Made by a program: the position numbers and the translations under genes. Of a DNA stretch of 64,000 bases, positions 42,011-54,900 are shown one piece after another (within the stretch, counting starts at the first letter, position 1; each line of letters begins with the position of its first letter). Source of the DNA: Scortum barcoo (taxonomy: Eukaryota > Chordata > Actinopteri > Centrarchiformes > Terapontidae); assembly GCA_023238725.1 (NCBI GenBank), contig CM041535.1:1580001-1644000 (forward strand), read 5' to 3'. Under the pieces are notes generated by a model. It saw nothing but the letters and a program-made list of their open reading frames with translations, made no database searches and was not told the origin of the DNA.

Positions 42011-42624
42011 CCTGCGCTCAGGTGTTCATTCTTCAGCTTCAAGGCCACTTTCTCCTTGATACTTACAGGTATACAACAGGTTTAACCTCACTAGTTTAGC
42101 TTTCTGTTATGATGCAGAAAGCAGCAACTATAAATGCTGGTGAAAAAAGTATCTTTACTGGCGATATTGTTAATCACTTATAATATCCACTTGTTTGTTA
42201 AAATCAACAGTAGTTCCATATGATTTCTTATGAGGTAAGAATAAATGTAGAAAAGTGAAGAGTCATTAAATAAAAATACCTTCACCTTAATTCACCCCCT
42301 CCCCTGTGATACATTTGTACAGTCCTTATTTTGATAAATATAATTGTTTGACCTCATATCCTACAATAATGTACCAAATGTCAGCTGTCACTGAGACAAG
42401 TAATTGTGTTTTCTGTTATCTGATAGCAGACCAACACAGCCTCTCAGCCCAAAGACACTGCAAGAATGACTTGATGTAAAGTCCCACCTCAATCAAGAGT
42501 GACCATGTGAGGAGTAAGACAGGAACACACACCGTCTCAAACACCTGTGTTGCTAGCCAATGAAAGGACTGTTAAAGTAATATTCACTTGTTAACATATC
42601 ATATTGATTGAATAAAACCATATT
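42011..42624. other. Noncoding spacer
   Basis: AT-rich, nothing recognised up to the TA that flanks the Tc1-like element. Confidence 0.4.
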
Positions 42625-42626
42625 TA

Positions 42627-44258
42627 CAGTGCCATGAATATGTATTTGCCCCCTTCCTGATTTCTGTGTTTTTTGCATATTTATCACTCACAGAGGTTTC
42701 AGATCATCAAACCAATTTTAATATCACACAGAGACAACCCAAGGAAATACAAAATGTAGTTTTTAAATGTTGATTCCATGTTATTAAGGCACAAAAAAAA
42801 ATCAAAACGTATCTGGCCCTATGTGAAAAAGTAATTGCCCCCCTTGCTAAAACTCAAAGTAACTGTGATTAACAACAGTTTTTGGGAAAGCTGAGTTCAA
42901 TTCTACAAGCCACACCCAAACCTGATTGCCACCACCTGGGTTCAAATCAAGAAATCACTTAAATTGGATCTGTTAGACAAAGTGAAGTAGGCTACAAGAT
43001 CTCAAGAACATGCCACGATCCAAAGAAATTCCAGAAGAATTAAGAAAAAAAGTAATCGAGATCCATCAGTCTGGAAAAGGCTACAAAGCCATTTCCAAAG
43101 GCTGTGGGGATCCAGCGAACCACTGTCAGAGCCATTATCCACAAATGGAGAAAGCTGGGAACAGTGGCAAACCTTCCCAGGAGTGGTCGACCACCTAAAA
43201 TTACTCCAAGAGTGCGACGGCGGCTAATCCAGGAGGTTACAAAAGACCCTCAAAAAACATCAAAGGAACTGCAGGCCTCGCTGGCCTCAGTTAAGGTCAG
43301 TGTGCATGACTCCACCATAAGAAAGGTACTGGCCAAAGGTGGCATCCATGGCAGAGTACCCAGGCGAAAACCACTGCTGTCAAAAAAGAACACAAAGGAC
43401 CGTCTCACATTTGCCAAAAGGTATCTCGATTATCCTCAAGACTTTTGGAGAAACATTTTGTGGACTGATGAGTCAAAAATTGATTGACCTTTTTGGAAGA
43501 TGCACAGCCCTGCTACATCTGGCGCAAAAATGGCACAGCATTTGACAAAAAGAACATTATGCCCACAGTAAAGCATGGTGGTGGCAGTGTGATGGTCTGG
43601 GGTTGCTTTGCTGCCTCAGGACCAGGACAACTTACTGTGATTGATGGCATAATGAATTCTGGTGTTTACCAGAAAATTCTGAAGGACAATGTCAGGCCAT
43701 CAGTTCGTGCCCTCAAGCTCAAGCGCTCTTGGATCATGCAGCAGGACAACGATCCAAAGCACACCAGCAAGTCCACCTCTGAATGGCTCAAGAAAAACAA
43801 AATGAAGGTTTTGGAGTGGCCAAGTCAAAGTCCAGATTTAAATCCAATTGAAATGCTGTGGTCTGACCTTAAGCGCGCGGTTCATGCAAGACGACCCTCC
43901 AATATGGCTGACTTGAAAAGATTTTGCAAAGAGGAGTGGGCCAAAATCCCTCCACAGCGTTGTGAAAGACTCATCACAAATTATCGCAAACGTTTGATTT
44001 CAGTTATTCGCTGCCAAAGGTGGCCCAACTCCCTATTAGGTTCAGGGGGCAATTACTTTTTCACATAGTGTTAGATAAGTTTTGTTTTTTTTTGTGCCTT
44101 AATAAATGGAATCAACATTTCAAAACTGCATTTTGTATTTCCTTGGGTTGTCTCTGTGTGATACTAAAATTGGTTTGATGATCTGAAACCTCTGTGAGTG
44201 ATAAATATGCAAAAAACACAGAAATCAGGAAGGGGGCAAATACATATTCATGGCACTG
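42627..44258 (+). mobile_element. Tc1-like DNA transposon with long terminal inverted repeats
   Basis: The element of 1632 bp begins cagtgccatgaatatgtatt and ends with its reverse complement, flanked by TA on both sides (42625-42626 and 44259-44260), the Tc1/mariner target duplication. The inverted repeats are about 215 bp each (42627-42843 and 44045-44258) and match at nearly every base I compared, so the insertion is fairly young. The transposase gene lies between them on the plus strand. It sits between npdc1 and the orphan calcium-channel exon. Confidence 0.95.
43010..44068 (+). pseudogene. Tc1-like transposase, inactivated by frameshifts
   Basis: Starts MPRSKEIPEELRKKVIEIHQ, the usual helix-turn-helix N-terminus, then shifts frame near 43100 (one extra base in aaaggctgtgggg), continues as GIQRTTVRAIIHKWRKLG and SGRPPKITPR, meets a stop at 43485 after TDESKID (attgattgacc looks like a 4-base duplication) and resumes in another frame to the end. 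The three DDE residues are still visible: D in TDESK, D in QDNDPKHTS and E in SPDLNPIEMLW. The copy cannot make an active enzyme but could be moved in trans, since its ends are intact. Confidence 0.93.
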
Positions 44259-44269
44259 TATATATTTGA

Positions 44270-45060
44270 CCAAAACCTTTACTAGAAACTAGATCCATCA
44301 GCCTGTCTGACACATTGCATCTTTTTGCTCAAATATGATCACATTTGTTAAAAACAAGACCATGATAATAATTCTATTGTGTGAAAGATTTCATTTGGAG
44401 GCTATTTGTCTGCTCAAACAAAGCCCTGACTGGATGCAACACATGGAATCGATCCATGGAGCAAAAGTCTGCAAATTCTGCCACGCACAAACTTGAAACT
44501 TGAAACAACAAATGCTAAGGGTGCCCATAAGGGATGAGACAACCTCACAGACTTGGCCACATTTTATTTAAAAAATTCTGACTGCATGGTATCAGCTTTG
44601 TTGACTTGCAAAAGCAGGTAAGTTGCTGAAATGAGAAAGCAAAGATGCTTTGATTGTTTCAGATCTATGAGACATGGCTGTATGACTGTATAACATGCAG
44701 GGCTGCCACACTATCACTCTCTGGTTTCTTTCTCATCCAAAACCCTGCAATTGTATGTTGTTTACTTGGCCTTTTACCTTGCATTTTTTCTTTCTGTTAC
44801 AAGCTTTGATAAATTTGTTAAACAAGATCAGACATCACATCTTTATCTTTTATGGACAAGGATTTATGTAATCTGGACAATACCAACTTAATAAGACTCC
44901 ATTTGTTTAGACAGGAAGAAAACACCCTGCCATCTGGATCATTAGAAATGCAACACGCACACACACACACTGCAGAACTCTGCCCTCCCCTCATTAATCG
45001 CTGCTACCCATCAGCTCTGTCAGTTAGCAGCTGTACAAGCCATTAGGCCGGTGCTACTCA
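44270..45060. other. Noncoding spacer
   Basis: AT-rich, with a short (CA)n at 44956-44972. Nothing coding until the calcium-channel exon. Confidence 0.45.
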
Positions 45061-45061
45061 C

Positions 45062-45200
45062 CCTGTTAGGACCACCACAAAGTCCATTACATTCCAGCCA
45101 TTACGCAGGTAGGAGCCTTTGTGGAAGGCAAAGCCCAGGGCGATTATCTTGATGCCAGCCTCAAAACAAAATATTCCAATAAAGTAGGGCTCTGTGTCGT
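45062..45200 (-). CDS. cacna1b: Isolated exon of a Cav2-type voltage-gated calcium channel alpha-1 subunit
   Basis: The minus strand encodes, in one open frame, DDTEPYFIGIFCFEAGIKII followed by ALGFAFHKGSYLRNGWNVMD and FVVVLTG. This is the domain I S2 to S3 region of Cav2 channels (the CACNA1A/B/E group) and is closest, from memory, to CACNA1B. It has an acceptor (acaacag) and a near-perfect donor (GG|GTGAGT), with phase 1 at the start, as in the family. No other channel exon was found on either strand: neither the exon with S1 upstream nor the S3-S4 exon downstream. CACNA1B lies just downstream of EHMT1 in human, on the same strand, and this exon has that position and orientation. It may be the last remnant of a lost cacna1b copy, a duplicated exon, or part of a gene with enormous introns. 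Confidence 0.85.
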
Positions 45201-46328
45201 CTGTTGTGTCAGCGAAATCAGTTATTCATCAGTGTCATCAACCTCAAATCAAATTTATATGGGCCAGTATGACAAATCACTATTTGTCTGTCTAGAATAA
45301 AACAAGAAAAAATCTAGTTACATACAAATTCTGTCTTAGAGAAAGTCTCGGGATTACCACTGAGGACACTGAAGTTAAAGTCACTGATTTTTTTCTGTTT
45401 TTCTGTTCTATGTGTGAAACATAAAACACTGTTGTTTATTTTATTACTGACTTTTCCTTTTTTGCACCAGATGGTGATTCAATTCACAAAACTCAACAGG
45501 CGCCATCCACACTCACATAATCATTCATTGCAAATTAAACCAATGACAAATGCACCAGCAGCTTATCTGAACTAACCTGCATCCTGCTGCAGTTTGTTGG
45601 CTTGTTTATTTGGAGTTCAGCACCCTGGACAGCACCCTCTGCAGACAACAGCCTTCACAATGACACGTCAGTGAGACGACGGTCGACCAAGTGAACCCAC
45701 ATAAATCCATAAAGTCCATAAATCAGACTGAAAGCATGCTGCCATGTGCTCCATGTCCTCCCCCAATGCATGGATTCAGTATAAAGACAGAAAGCATAAT
45801 GCCTGTTCTGAGCAGAGGGTTCACTTCATCTGCCCACAAGCGAGACAAACAACAGAAACCTTCCTGGAAAAAGATCTGAGACAAATTCTTTATCAAATGA
45901 TGGTCTAACAAAATAAAACCCCTCTAATAGAAGACTTGGCCTATATGTATCAACTTTAGGGAATGGAAGTTAAAATACCAAGCAACATGTTACACATGTA
46001 GTTCTCCTAAAGACTCTACTAAATACTAATTGATTTGAACTGTTTTCTCTGAGGTAAAATGTCCTACATATAGAAATACAGCTCTTTAATGTTTTCTTTC
46101 TTGTCAACAGCTGTCATCATTATTCTTCAAAGAAAATGGTTCATGACCTTGTCTGAAATAACTGGCAGGATAATTATTCTACATAAAGTCACTGGAGAAG
46201 CTCCCAGTGGTGGCACAAGCTGCTGCTCTTCGCTCTGTATTGAAGACTGTGGAACTAAAACAGGGGTGTTTTAAATTGATGATATGAGTGATATAAATGC
46301 TTAAACATATATTAGTATATTGTGTAGG

Positions 46329-46366
46329 GAGGCTGTAGCTCAGGAGTTAGAGTGGCTTATCCACCT
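46329..46366 (+). repeat. tRNA-derived SINE head fragment
   Basis: Reads ggctgtagctcaggagttag followed by agtggcttatccacc, the box A region of a tRNA-related fish SINE. The rest is missing, so it is not a tRNA gene. Confidence 0.55.
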
Positions 46367-46764
46367 TCTTCATTTACAGTGTATACATGTCAGTTTTTTG
46401 TTTAACATAATGTACCCGAGCCTAGGTACATGTATCATTTGGAGTTCTTTTTTTAAACAAAGTTAAGTGTTCAGCGTGGTGACCTCTCATTATACAGAAA
46501 ATATATGGCCACTGGGTCGATGCATTTTTCTGTATGACATCCTCACTGAGATGAATAGAGAGCAGTTAATGCTGAGGATAAAATCTGCATCTTCTAGACC
46601 CCTGAGGCCCGTCTGTCTCCTCTCATCCACTATTCTAAACACATTTCCACACAAGAGACATGGAAAACTGGATGAATATTTAGAATAATTTCATTCTGTT
46701 CATTCTGAAATTAGTTTATGTTTTTTAGACTGAAAATAATTTTAATTATAAATATAATTACATT

Positions 46765-46915
46765 TATTATAGCCCATGGCCAAATGTATGTGGACATACA
46801 TACTGACTGCATCAGTGAGCTTCAAACTTTGTGTCAACAGTTCATTCATCCCTTTCTTGTTTCAACATGACACTGTCCCTTGCACAAAGCCAGTTCCATG
46901 AAGACATAAAGACCT
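46765..46915 (+). mobile_element. DNA transposon remnant
   Basis: Starts 'ggccaaatgtatgtggacat', a familiar terminus of fish DNA elements, and jumps to 'gtttcaacatgacactgtcc' and 'cacaaagccagttccatgaa', which look like a transposase coding stretch (FQHD...HKASS). Strongly deleted. Confidence 0.55.
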
Positions 46916-46967
46916 CACTGACTGTTCATCATCAAAAAACAAGACCAAAATATACTTTAAAACTGTT

Positions 46968-46973
46968 TTTATT
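46968..46973 (-). terminator. ehmt1: Candidate polyadenylation signal for ehmt1
   Basis: AATAAA on the minus strand, about 510 bases past the ehmt1 stop. The first such signal I noticed downstream; unproven. Confidence 0.4.
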
Positions 46974-47481
46974 GCTAATTAGACATGTAGTAAAAAGGAA
47001 GTTCATAGAAGAGGTCAGACTACCAAAAACATTACTTCACTTAATTAATCCACAAGTGTGATATTTTGTAGTATAGTAGTAGTAGTAGTAGGAAGAGTCC
47101 ATGAAAATCATCATTATCATCAATCATTAAAATCGTCTGTTAAGAGTTTTTAACCTGACTCTTTGCTTTTTAAAATCAGCAAACCAACATCACAAACTGG
47201 CTGCTGGCAAGCTGCAGTGTTCTTCATATAGAAAAGTAACCATATTAGGTGTATAAATAAGTTAGATCCTGTGATCTGAGATGACACATTCATCATTTCT
47301 TTTTGTCTCCATTTAAACAGGAAATTCAAGTGAATACTGAAAAAATCTCATTGGTGTTTACCCGACAAAGGCATCACTCTTACATGGTATCTGGTTCAGA
47401 AGGCAGTGTTACTGACATTAGAGGTCACAGTGACAGAATGTGTCCAGACAGAAAGACGGATCAGTGGTCATCAGTGGGTTT

Positions 47482-50400
47482 CTATCTGCTAGAAGCTGAA
47501 TGGCGACACTTGAGAGATCCACACTGGCAGCTGAAGAACTTGCGCTTCACCCTCCAGTAGTGATCACCGTAGTCAAACCTGGTGAGGAGGAGACGCCATC
47601 GTATTATCTTTATTTAAACCTTTTGTCACAAGTTCTCTACTGAACAGGAAAAGGGCGACAGCGGACGGAGCTGATGCTGTCTTCCACCACTCACCCTATC
47701 TGCTCTCCAGCTTTGATGGGGCTGCTGGAGAAGAAGGCTATCCTGGGGAAGCGGAGGTCCTGGTGCATGGTGAACACCCTCACAGCCAGCACGTTGGGCT
47801 CACACAGATGGTTGATGAAGCGGCCGATGTTGCCAAAGAGTCTCGCATCGATACAGTGTACATCTCCCACCTGGACAAGATGGAGAGCAAAAAGAGTCAC
47901 AGTTACTCTTGATGATGTCCTTAAATCTGCCTGGAACGCCAAAAAATCCTCTATCTTGAACATACAACTGGAACTTGTTTTCATAGTGCTTTGATCATTT
48001 CTTTGTCAGTTGATCACACTGTGTGCACCATTAGAGATGTCGGAACATGATGACATCATTACATCAGTTTTGACAGGTTTGATCATAACACAATAATACA
48101 CAAACGCTCAGACAATCTGACAAAAACGGGACAGTTTAGGAAGCACAGCCCTCATGCACATCCACACGACGCTGAATGGGAATAAGGAGGTAAAATGAAT
48201 GAATAAACAGGTGGGCTTTACTGTTTTCAAAAGATTCCTCAAAAGATCAAATGGGTGTTGAGGAATCAAACCTGAGGAGTGATTTCAGAATCGTTCCTTC
48301 AACAACTAGTCCACCCTGCTGCCATCAACAAGCTGTCGTCATGAGATCGAGCAGTCTGTGAAACCACAGAGGCTGCTGCTGACACAGGACAGACATCATG
48401 GACTGAGCAGCACAGGGAGGAGCAACTCTGCAGCACCACCTCATGACCAAACATCACAGCACATGCTCTCAGTCACTTCTTCCTTTCATTTCACTGTATG
48501 ACCTAAATCGGTGTCCTCCAACTGAAGCACCATGCTTCTTGAAGTGGAACTAAAAAAAAATGAAGATTGTCACTGAAAGATCACTTTAACCCCTTCTGGA
48601 CTTCATTAATTGATGTATTGCTTGAAGAGCACAAGTTGGACAGCGAGAAATCCTTCAGCCTCACTAGTTCTTTGCCTATTATTTTTAAATATTTCCTTTA
48701 CACCTCCTTTCTCCAATCATCAAGTCATATTATATTTAATTATTCCTAGACAGCATGGTGGTACAGTGGTCAGCTCTGTAGCCGCACAGAAAGCGTGCAG
48801 ATGGTGTGTTCATCCTGTGTGTAGGTTAGGTTGATTGGAGACTCTAAACAGCTAAAACTGTTTGGCTATCTCTGTGTTGACTGTCACCACTTCTCTGCTC
48901 CAGCCAACCAGTGAACCTCTAAGGATAAGCAGGATATAAAAATTCATGTAAACTTTGTCAATCACCTTATTGTCGAGTGTGAAGAGGAAGGAGTCATTCT
49001 CCCTTTTGTCAGCCTCTGCGTCAGAGATGAGCTCCCCAACATACCTGTGGCAGCATCAAAGGGGAAAGAAAACTCAGGTTGCAGCTTCTGTTATGTTATG
49101 CTGGAAAACAAAGAATTCAGTCGTTGCTCTTGTGAAAGCTTGTCCTCACTCGCAAATGAATGTTCCTTGAGCGATGTCTTGCATGGCCTTTACTCCCCAG
49201 CCCATCGTCTTTGTCCTGAAGAGCTGCAGCCGGACTCTGAAACACACATCAACAAGGTAATTATCTCATCCAGCTGACAGAGCAGCAGCACACTTAAGGA
49301 ACCACAGTTTCTCGAGTGGAAAACACATCTTTTCCACCTGAGTTTTTTTCTTCAAGTATAAAACCACTGCTGTCAGCTCAAGGATCCCCTCAAATACAGC
49401 GCACAGAGAGTAAAGCAGTAATAAAGCACAACTTAGCTTTAGTTGATTTTGAATTTGGAGGAGCATATAACTGAGAAAACATGCAATTCATAAAATTATA
49501 TACAAATGTGTGCATTTACAGGCACTAAACAAATCAGTCCCTGGTGGAAGCCAACTGTCACGTGTTCAGTCCCAAAAGATGTAAATGCATCTGTGTCCTT
49601 ATGTAACCTTTACTGCTCCCAACATCAATAAGAGCTCAGTGGAAACAGTCTCTCACAGGGTCTGTCCCCTGTGATGACAGCAGCTGACGTTACACAGCCT
49701 CTTTAAAAAGGCAGGAAGAAGCAGCTCCAGCTATTTTAACACATTCACTTAATTCTTCTGGAAAAGGTCTTTTTCACAGCAGACATCATGAATTATCATA
49801 GTAATGTTTCCATCATACAAAGTGAGGTATGGTGAACAGAAGCACTTATCTGATCCCTGATCAGTTCAGCTGTGATTCATATATAGTAAGTGGCTGAGTG
49901 TAAATGAAAGTGCATTAAATCACATCTGGATATTATCAGGATATGAGACAGTATGCAGTCTGCGGAGGCAGCCCAGATATTATATATTAAAACTTGATAA
50001 AACTGATGGACTGAGAGAGCTGTATATTGTGCAGCTAGTCGGCCTCGCTGTGTTGTTTCTGCCACTAAAAAGCTTCTGGTGTTTTTTCGGCAGTTACCAA
50101 ACAGCTTCAGGTGTACGACACATGCAGAATATAAGTGTATCAAACAGCATCTTCTTTCAAAACTGATATGAGACACTTGAAAGGGAGCTTTTAATGATCA
50201 TGCAGCAAACTAAAGAGAAGCTCACAGCACCATTTTTTATAGTCACCAGTCTTTATGGTTTCCAGTTTTGTTCCACTCTCACATGCTTGATCTCTCTTTT
50301 ATTTAACAGATAGCAGCCTCACTATTCCTACAGCTACTTTGAGCTAGATTTGCTAATTTGTGACTCAACGCAGACTGAATACTTCTGCTGCTTCATATAA

Positions 50401-50959
50401 ACATTATTTCCCTTCAAGACACCAGAGGGGCTTTTACTACAGGGGGGAATAGTGTGATAAGAAACAGCCACAGTGAGCTATTAGATGAGGAGCCACACGA
50501 GACAGCTCAAAAAGAAAAAAGAATAAGTCACCTCAGTCCGTTTTGGACCACTCGGTTCCTGCAGGTCCTCCAGCAGGCACAGGCGTGGTTACACTCAAAC
50601 AGCACTGGGGGCTCCCGCTGACAGAAGTCCAGTGGTAGACGACCCTCCTACATATGCACCAAGAGACATGTTACATCAGCTATCAGGGATCAAAACACAC
50701 ATTTTCTCTTTAGACACGTTATCTGCTGCTTTTAGAAGGTTTTATATGAATTGAAGAGCGAAAGAGAGATTCTTTTAATGTTGTTTAGAGTTGTCATCAT
50801 ACAAAACCACCCATCAAAGAGCAAGGAAACGTGACCAAGCACGCAGTGAAGTGGTGAAAAAGAATTATTACAATTATTATTATTACAAATATTAGTAAAT
50901 GTAAATGATATTGAAACAATACCACAGATTGTGTATTACCTGAAATTTAGTGTGTGTGA

Positions 50960-51002
<43 letters not shown>

Positions 51003-51942
51003 CTTACACTGTCATACCAACATCGCAGACTGAGCTGACCACACATGCAGTTACTGGATGAGCAGTCGTCTGTACAGCTGCAGTGCTGAATGACACATCA
51101 GTGAGGTGTTATAAGTCAGGTATTAGGACATGTTGCAGCTTTAACTTCTACATGATTATCTTTTGTGTAATTAAACATACATAATATGATTCGGAGGAAA
51201 ACAGAAATAGCAAACCTCTTTAGAGCAACTCACAATCTTAATATTTTTTTCTCTTTTTATTGTCCAACTCAGACCCCCCAGCTAGGCCCTTTTCCTACCA
51301 GGCTCACCTTTCCTCTCCTGAGAAATATATAAGGATCCTGTTTGTGGACTTAAGCTCTGTGTTCAACACCATCATCCTTTCCTCTTTTTCAGCTTTGCTG
51401 TACTTTTCTTTAGCTGTATGCCTATTTCTGTCTTCCTGTAAATGGTTTCGAAATTCAAGAGTCGGATTTCTTGTAAGTGTACACTACTAGGCCAATGAAG
51501 CAGATTCTGATTCTTTCAGATTATTTTCCTACCCTGTACGAGGCTCTCCTACCCACTGGTTCCTACTGAAGACGTGCATCTTCAAAAAAAATCAGTTTTT
51601 CTTTAGTTTTTAGTGAAAGTTTCTGGATGTTTTTTTGGATAGCAGTGGAGCTTAATGGCACAGAGGATTTAATTTGGGTCTGCACAACAGATATGTTACA
51701 GAGAGGAAGAATATTACTCTTTAAATACACAGAGTGAGATATTAAATGTGGGTTCTGGGCCACCTTCTTCAGAGCAGTGTAAGAGCTGCAGACCCACCTG
51801 TAAATGAGTGATGTCCTTGTCTATGTTCAGTTGGGAGGTGACACAGTTGTCTAATATGTATTTAAAGTTTTCAGGACATGGCTCGCTGTCCACACTGTTA
51901 ACACAGGCTATAGGAGCTGCCTCGTATCCCCGAGAAATATCC
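47482..51942 (-). CDS. ehmt1: ehmt1 pre-SET, SET and post-SET catalytic block
   Basis: Exon 51798-51942 encodes DISRGYEAAPIACVNSVDSE; 51008-51085 encodes CTDDCSSSNCMCGQLSLRCW; 50532-50647 encodes LFECNHACACWRTCRNRVVQ. The Cys residues form the three-zinc pre-SET cluster. The SET core has GWGVKAMQDI (49150-49236), YVGELISDAEAD (48966-49044) and RFINHLCEPN with RFPRIAFFS (47695-47870). The last exon gives FDYGDHYW, containing the catalytic Tyr, and the post-SET CQCGSLKC, then CRHSASSR and a stop. All expected catalytic residues are present. The tail after post-SET is only a few residues, clearly shorter than in mammals. Confidence 0.94.
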
Positions 51943-54900
51943 CTAAAAGAAGGTAAGATTGTTACGTTTATAAATCGGATTAAAAAAAGACAAGTATACA
52001 CATATACAGTATATATACATTAACATGTATATCATGAATCTAATACGTACACAAACACAGAAATAATCTGATATCATGTCAGCCATATGAGTTTGATGAA
52101 GTTGGTATAGACGTAATATTTTAGAGCACAACTTTTCAGGCTGGTTTGGACTAAAGAACCATACCCATGAAAATCATCACAGAAATGAGAGCAGACAGCA
52201 GATATGTACTGTCTATATCTATACATGTAATACTGGGCTATAAACATTAATATTGTTATATAACCCAGCCAACACACACACGTCAGAAATTCTGTCTACC
52301 TGCTGAGCACTCTTTCTCCACAGTCCCTGCCTCTCCTGGCGTCAGTCAGCTTCTTGTTGGTGTTGAGGGCCGTCCACACCTTGGAGCCGTGTATGCAGCA
52401 GTCCAGAGCCGTCGCTCCCTCCCTGTTCCTCTGATTGACGTCAGCTCCACGAGACAGAAACAACCTGTGGATCGAGGATGTAAGAACTCTGTCAGTCAAG
52501 TGAGTCAAAGTGAGAGTGTTTCCTAAAACATAATAATAAAGCTGACACCGTCTGGCTTTGTCATCATAAATGGTTATGTTATGTCAATTAGTCTTTCGTG
52601 ATAAAGAAATTCAACTGTTAACGAACATTTATTGCATATGACCATGACCAAGGATATATCAAACTCAGACCTTATTAAAAGTTGTGCACAAGACAACTTG
52701 ATTGAGAGCTGTAGAAATCAGAGACCAACTGCTGGGCTGCAGCTTCAGCTAGTTCACACAGAGAGGTTAGTTTCTCATTTCTACAGCTCTCAGTTGGTTG
52801 TCGGATGCATCACTATAAATGAACCAAAAATAAAGCAATTTTGGTCAAATATGGGTTGAAAAACACTTTTGTAAATGTATTACTGTCTGGAAGTAGCGCT
52901 TCAAATTTGAGTGCACTTGTTTTTCCAATGTGTCCCTCCTTCTTTGAGTGTGTACCTCAGTCTGGGCCACCCATTCAAAATATTCTAGACCCTCCAAGGA
53001 CTCATATTAATCTTACTAACAATGGACAGAATGAAGATAAATATGGATCTGTGTAACCCGTGTCACCTTTGTTCTCACACTACACACTCACATCACACAC
53101 TCAAGGTGGTTCTCTCTGGCAGCGACATGCAGTGGTGAGTCACCATGAACGTTAACAGCCTCGAGGTCACATCGGGCCTCCAGCAGAGCCTGGGCGATGT
53201 CATCACAGCCTGACAGAGCCGCCCAGTGCAGGCACACATTCTCCTCCTGAACAGCAGAGAAAGAGGTCAGCAGAGACACTGTGCTTCCATCAGTACGAGC
53301 TTTAGTAAGAGAACACCAGATTCCTGTGTGAGATGACCCACTGAGTTATGTATTCTGTCACCTCGATCACTTCACCCAGTAGCTGGTTCATGACATGTTA
53401 CTTATCTTTAATCAGTCAGATAATATCAGTACAGACAGAGAAGAGATGGTGTATAGCTTTTCATCAAATGCTTTTTATCAAACTAGAAATCAAATCATTG
53501 TAACTCATATTATTATCATTAACTTATAGAGAGTCATGCTGCATAAACGTCTGAAAAAGCTTCTGCAATGCTGAATGTAATATATATAATGTGTGAGTGT
53601 TATGTGTGTTACAGTTGTGACAGCAAGTTGACAGCATGTCATGCGCACTGACCTTGTCTCTGACGTTAACGTCGGCCCCTCTGGCCAGCAGCAGGTGGAC
53701 CAGCTCCTTGTGCTTGTACTCGATGGCCCAGGTGATGGGAGTCCATCCCCCATCGTCCTGCACACACACAAGCTGTAAGACTCCGACACAGATTTACACT
53801 TCACACACCACTTCTGATTCACACGTTAGCTGGTGGCAGCAGTTAGTACATTGCAGTGTGTTTTTACCTGACAGTTGATGTATTTGGATGCCTTGGAGAG
53901 CAGATGACGGACTATGTCACAATGTCCCAGTTTAGCTGCCAGATGCAAACAGGTGAAACCCATGATATCCTGGGATGACAAAATGAGATGACAAAAAAAA
54001 AAAAAAAAAAAAACCTGGATTCTAAAATTCATGATTTAAAACTTGACTGCTTGGTTGGTGAGGAGAAATGTGTCCAGTACTGTGACTGTTGTGGTTATGT
54101 GGCATGTACATTAACCCTTTGGCTACCAGGGTGCTCCTATACTGTTTATATACTTTATTTCTTCTATTTTTATATTTATTACTAATTCACTTTTCTATTT
54201 TTATATTAATATTGTGGTTTTAAAGATAGTAGTATGGACTGAATGATGGGTGGAAAAGCAGAATTTGACATGAACACACATCATGCCTGTACCTGTTGGG
54301 GACCACTGACTGAGATGAGCCAACAACAGACTGAGGAGAGAGTTCACAAAGAAGGGACTGTGGCTGTTAATAGCACCACGACTTGCACATCACTTGTAGC
54401 CGCTATCTGCCCTGTCTCAAAATCTGATATGACAGTGTAAAGACTGAGTGCAATTTGCCCTTTTCTGTGCATCTGAGTACAATATATCCATGTGGCAATT
54501 ATTGGCTACTGTATACTCACCTGTGGCTGCAGGTGAGTTTAGTAATATTGGTCAGGTTGAGGCTGTTGTATATTTGTGTATTTATTGCTTTATCACTATT
54601 CCCTATAACCTTTAGTTGTTTTTTTCCAATATATTTTGAGTTTAATTATGATACAGTTCATGTCAGTGTTTATAACTCCCACCCATTGTTTCAATAACTC
54701 ACCATGGATTGCGGCATCACTACCTGTGGATGCTGTGACAGGAAGCAGCCTAATAATAAGAATATTACGCTGCCTTGACTCGGCTACAATCACTGCTGCC
54801 ATGATGACAGGAAAGTCTGGGTGTGATAACACTTAAATAATAAATGTCCTTCAGTTACCACTAACTCTCTGAAATCCTCTTCATTCTAACTACACGTGTC

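Larger units (their letters stand above)
45201..46950. other. Noncoding region between the orphan exon and ehmt1
   Basis: Searched by eye on the minus strand for the Cav2 exon carrying domain I S1 and for a GC-rich first exon; neither is present. Contains transposon and SINE crumbs listed separately. Confidence 0.5.

Noticed and set aside
46329..46366. tRNA gene
   Set aside because: Only the box A-like half exists and no cloverleaf can form; SINE debris fits better.
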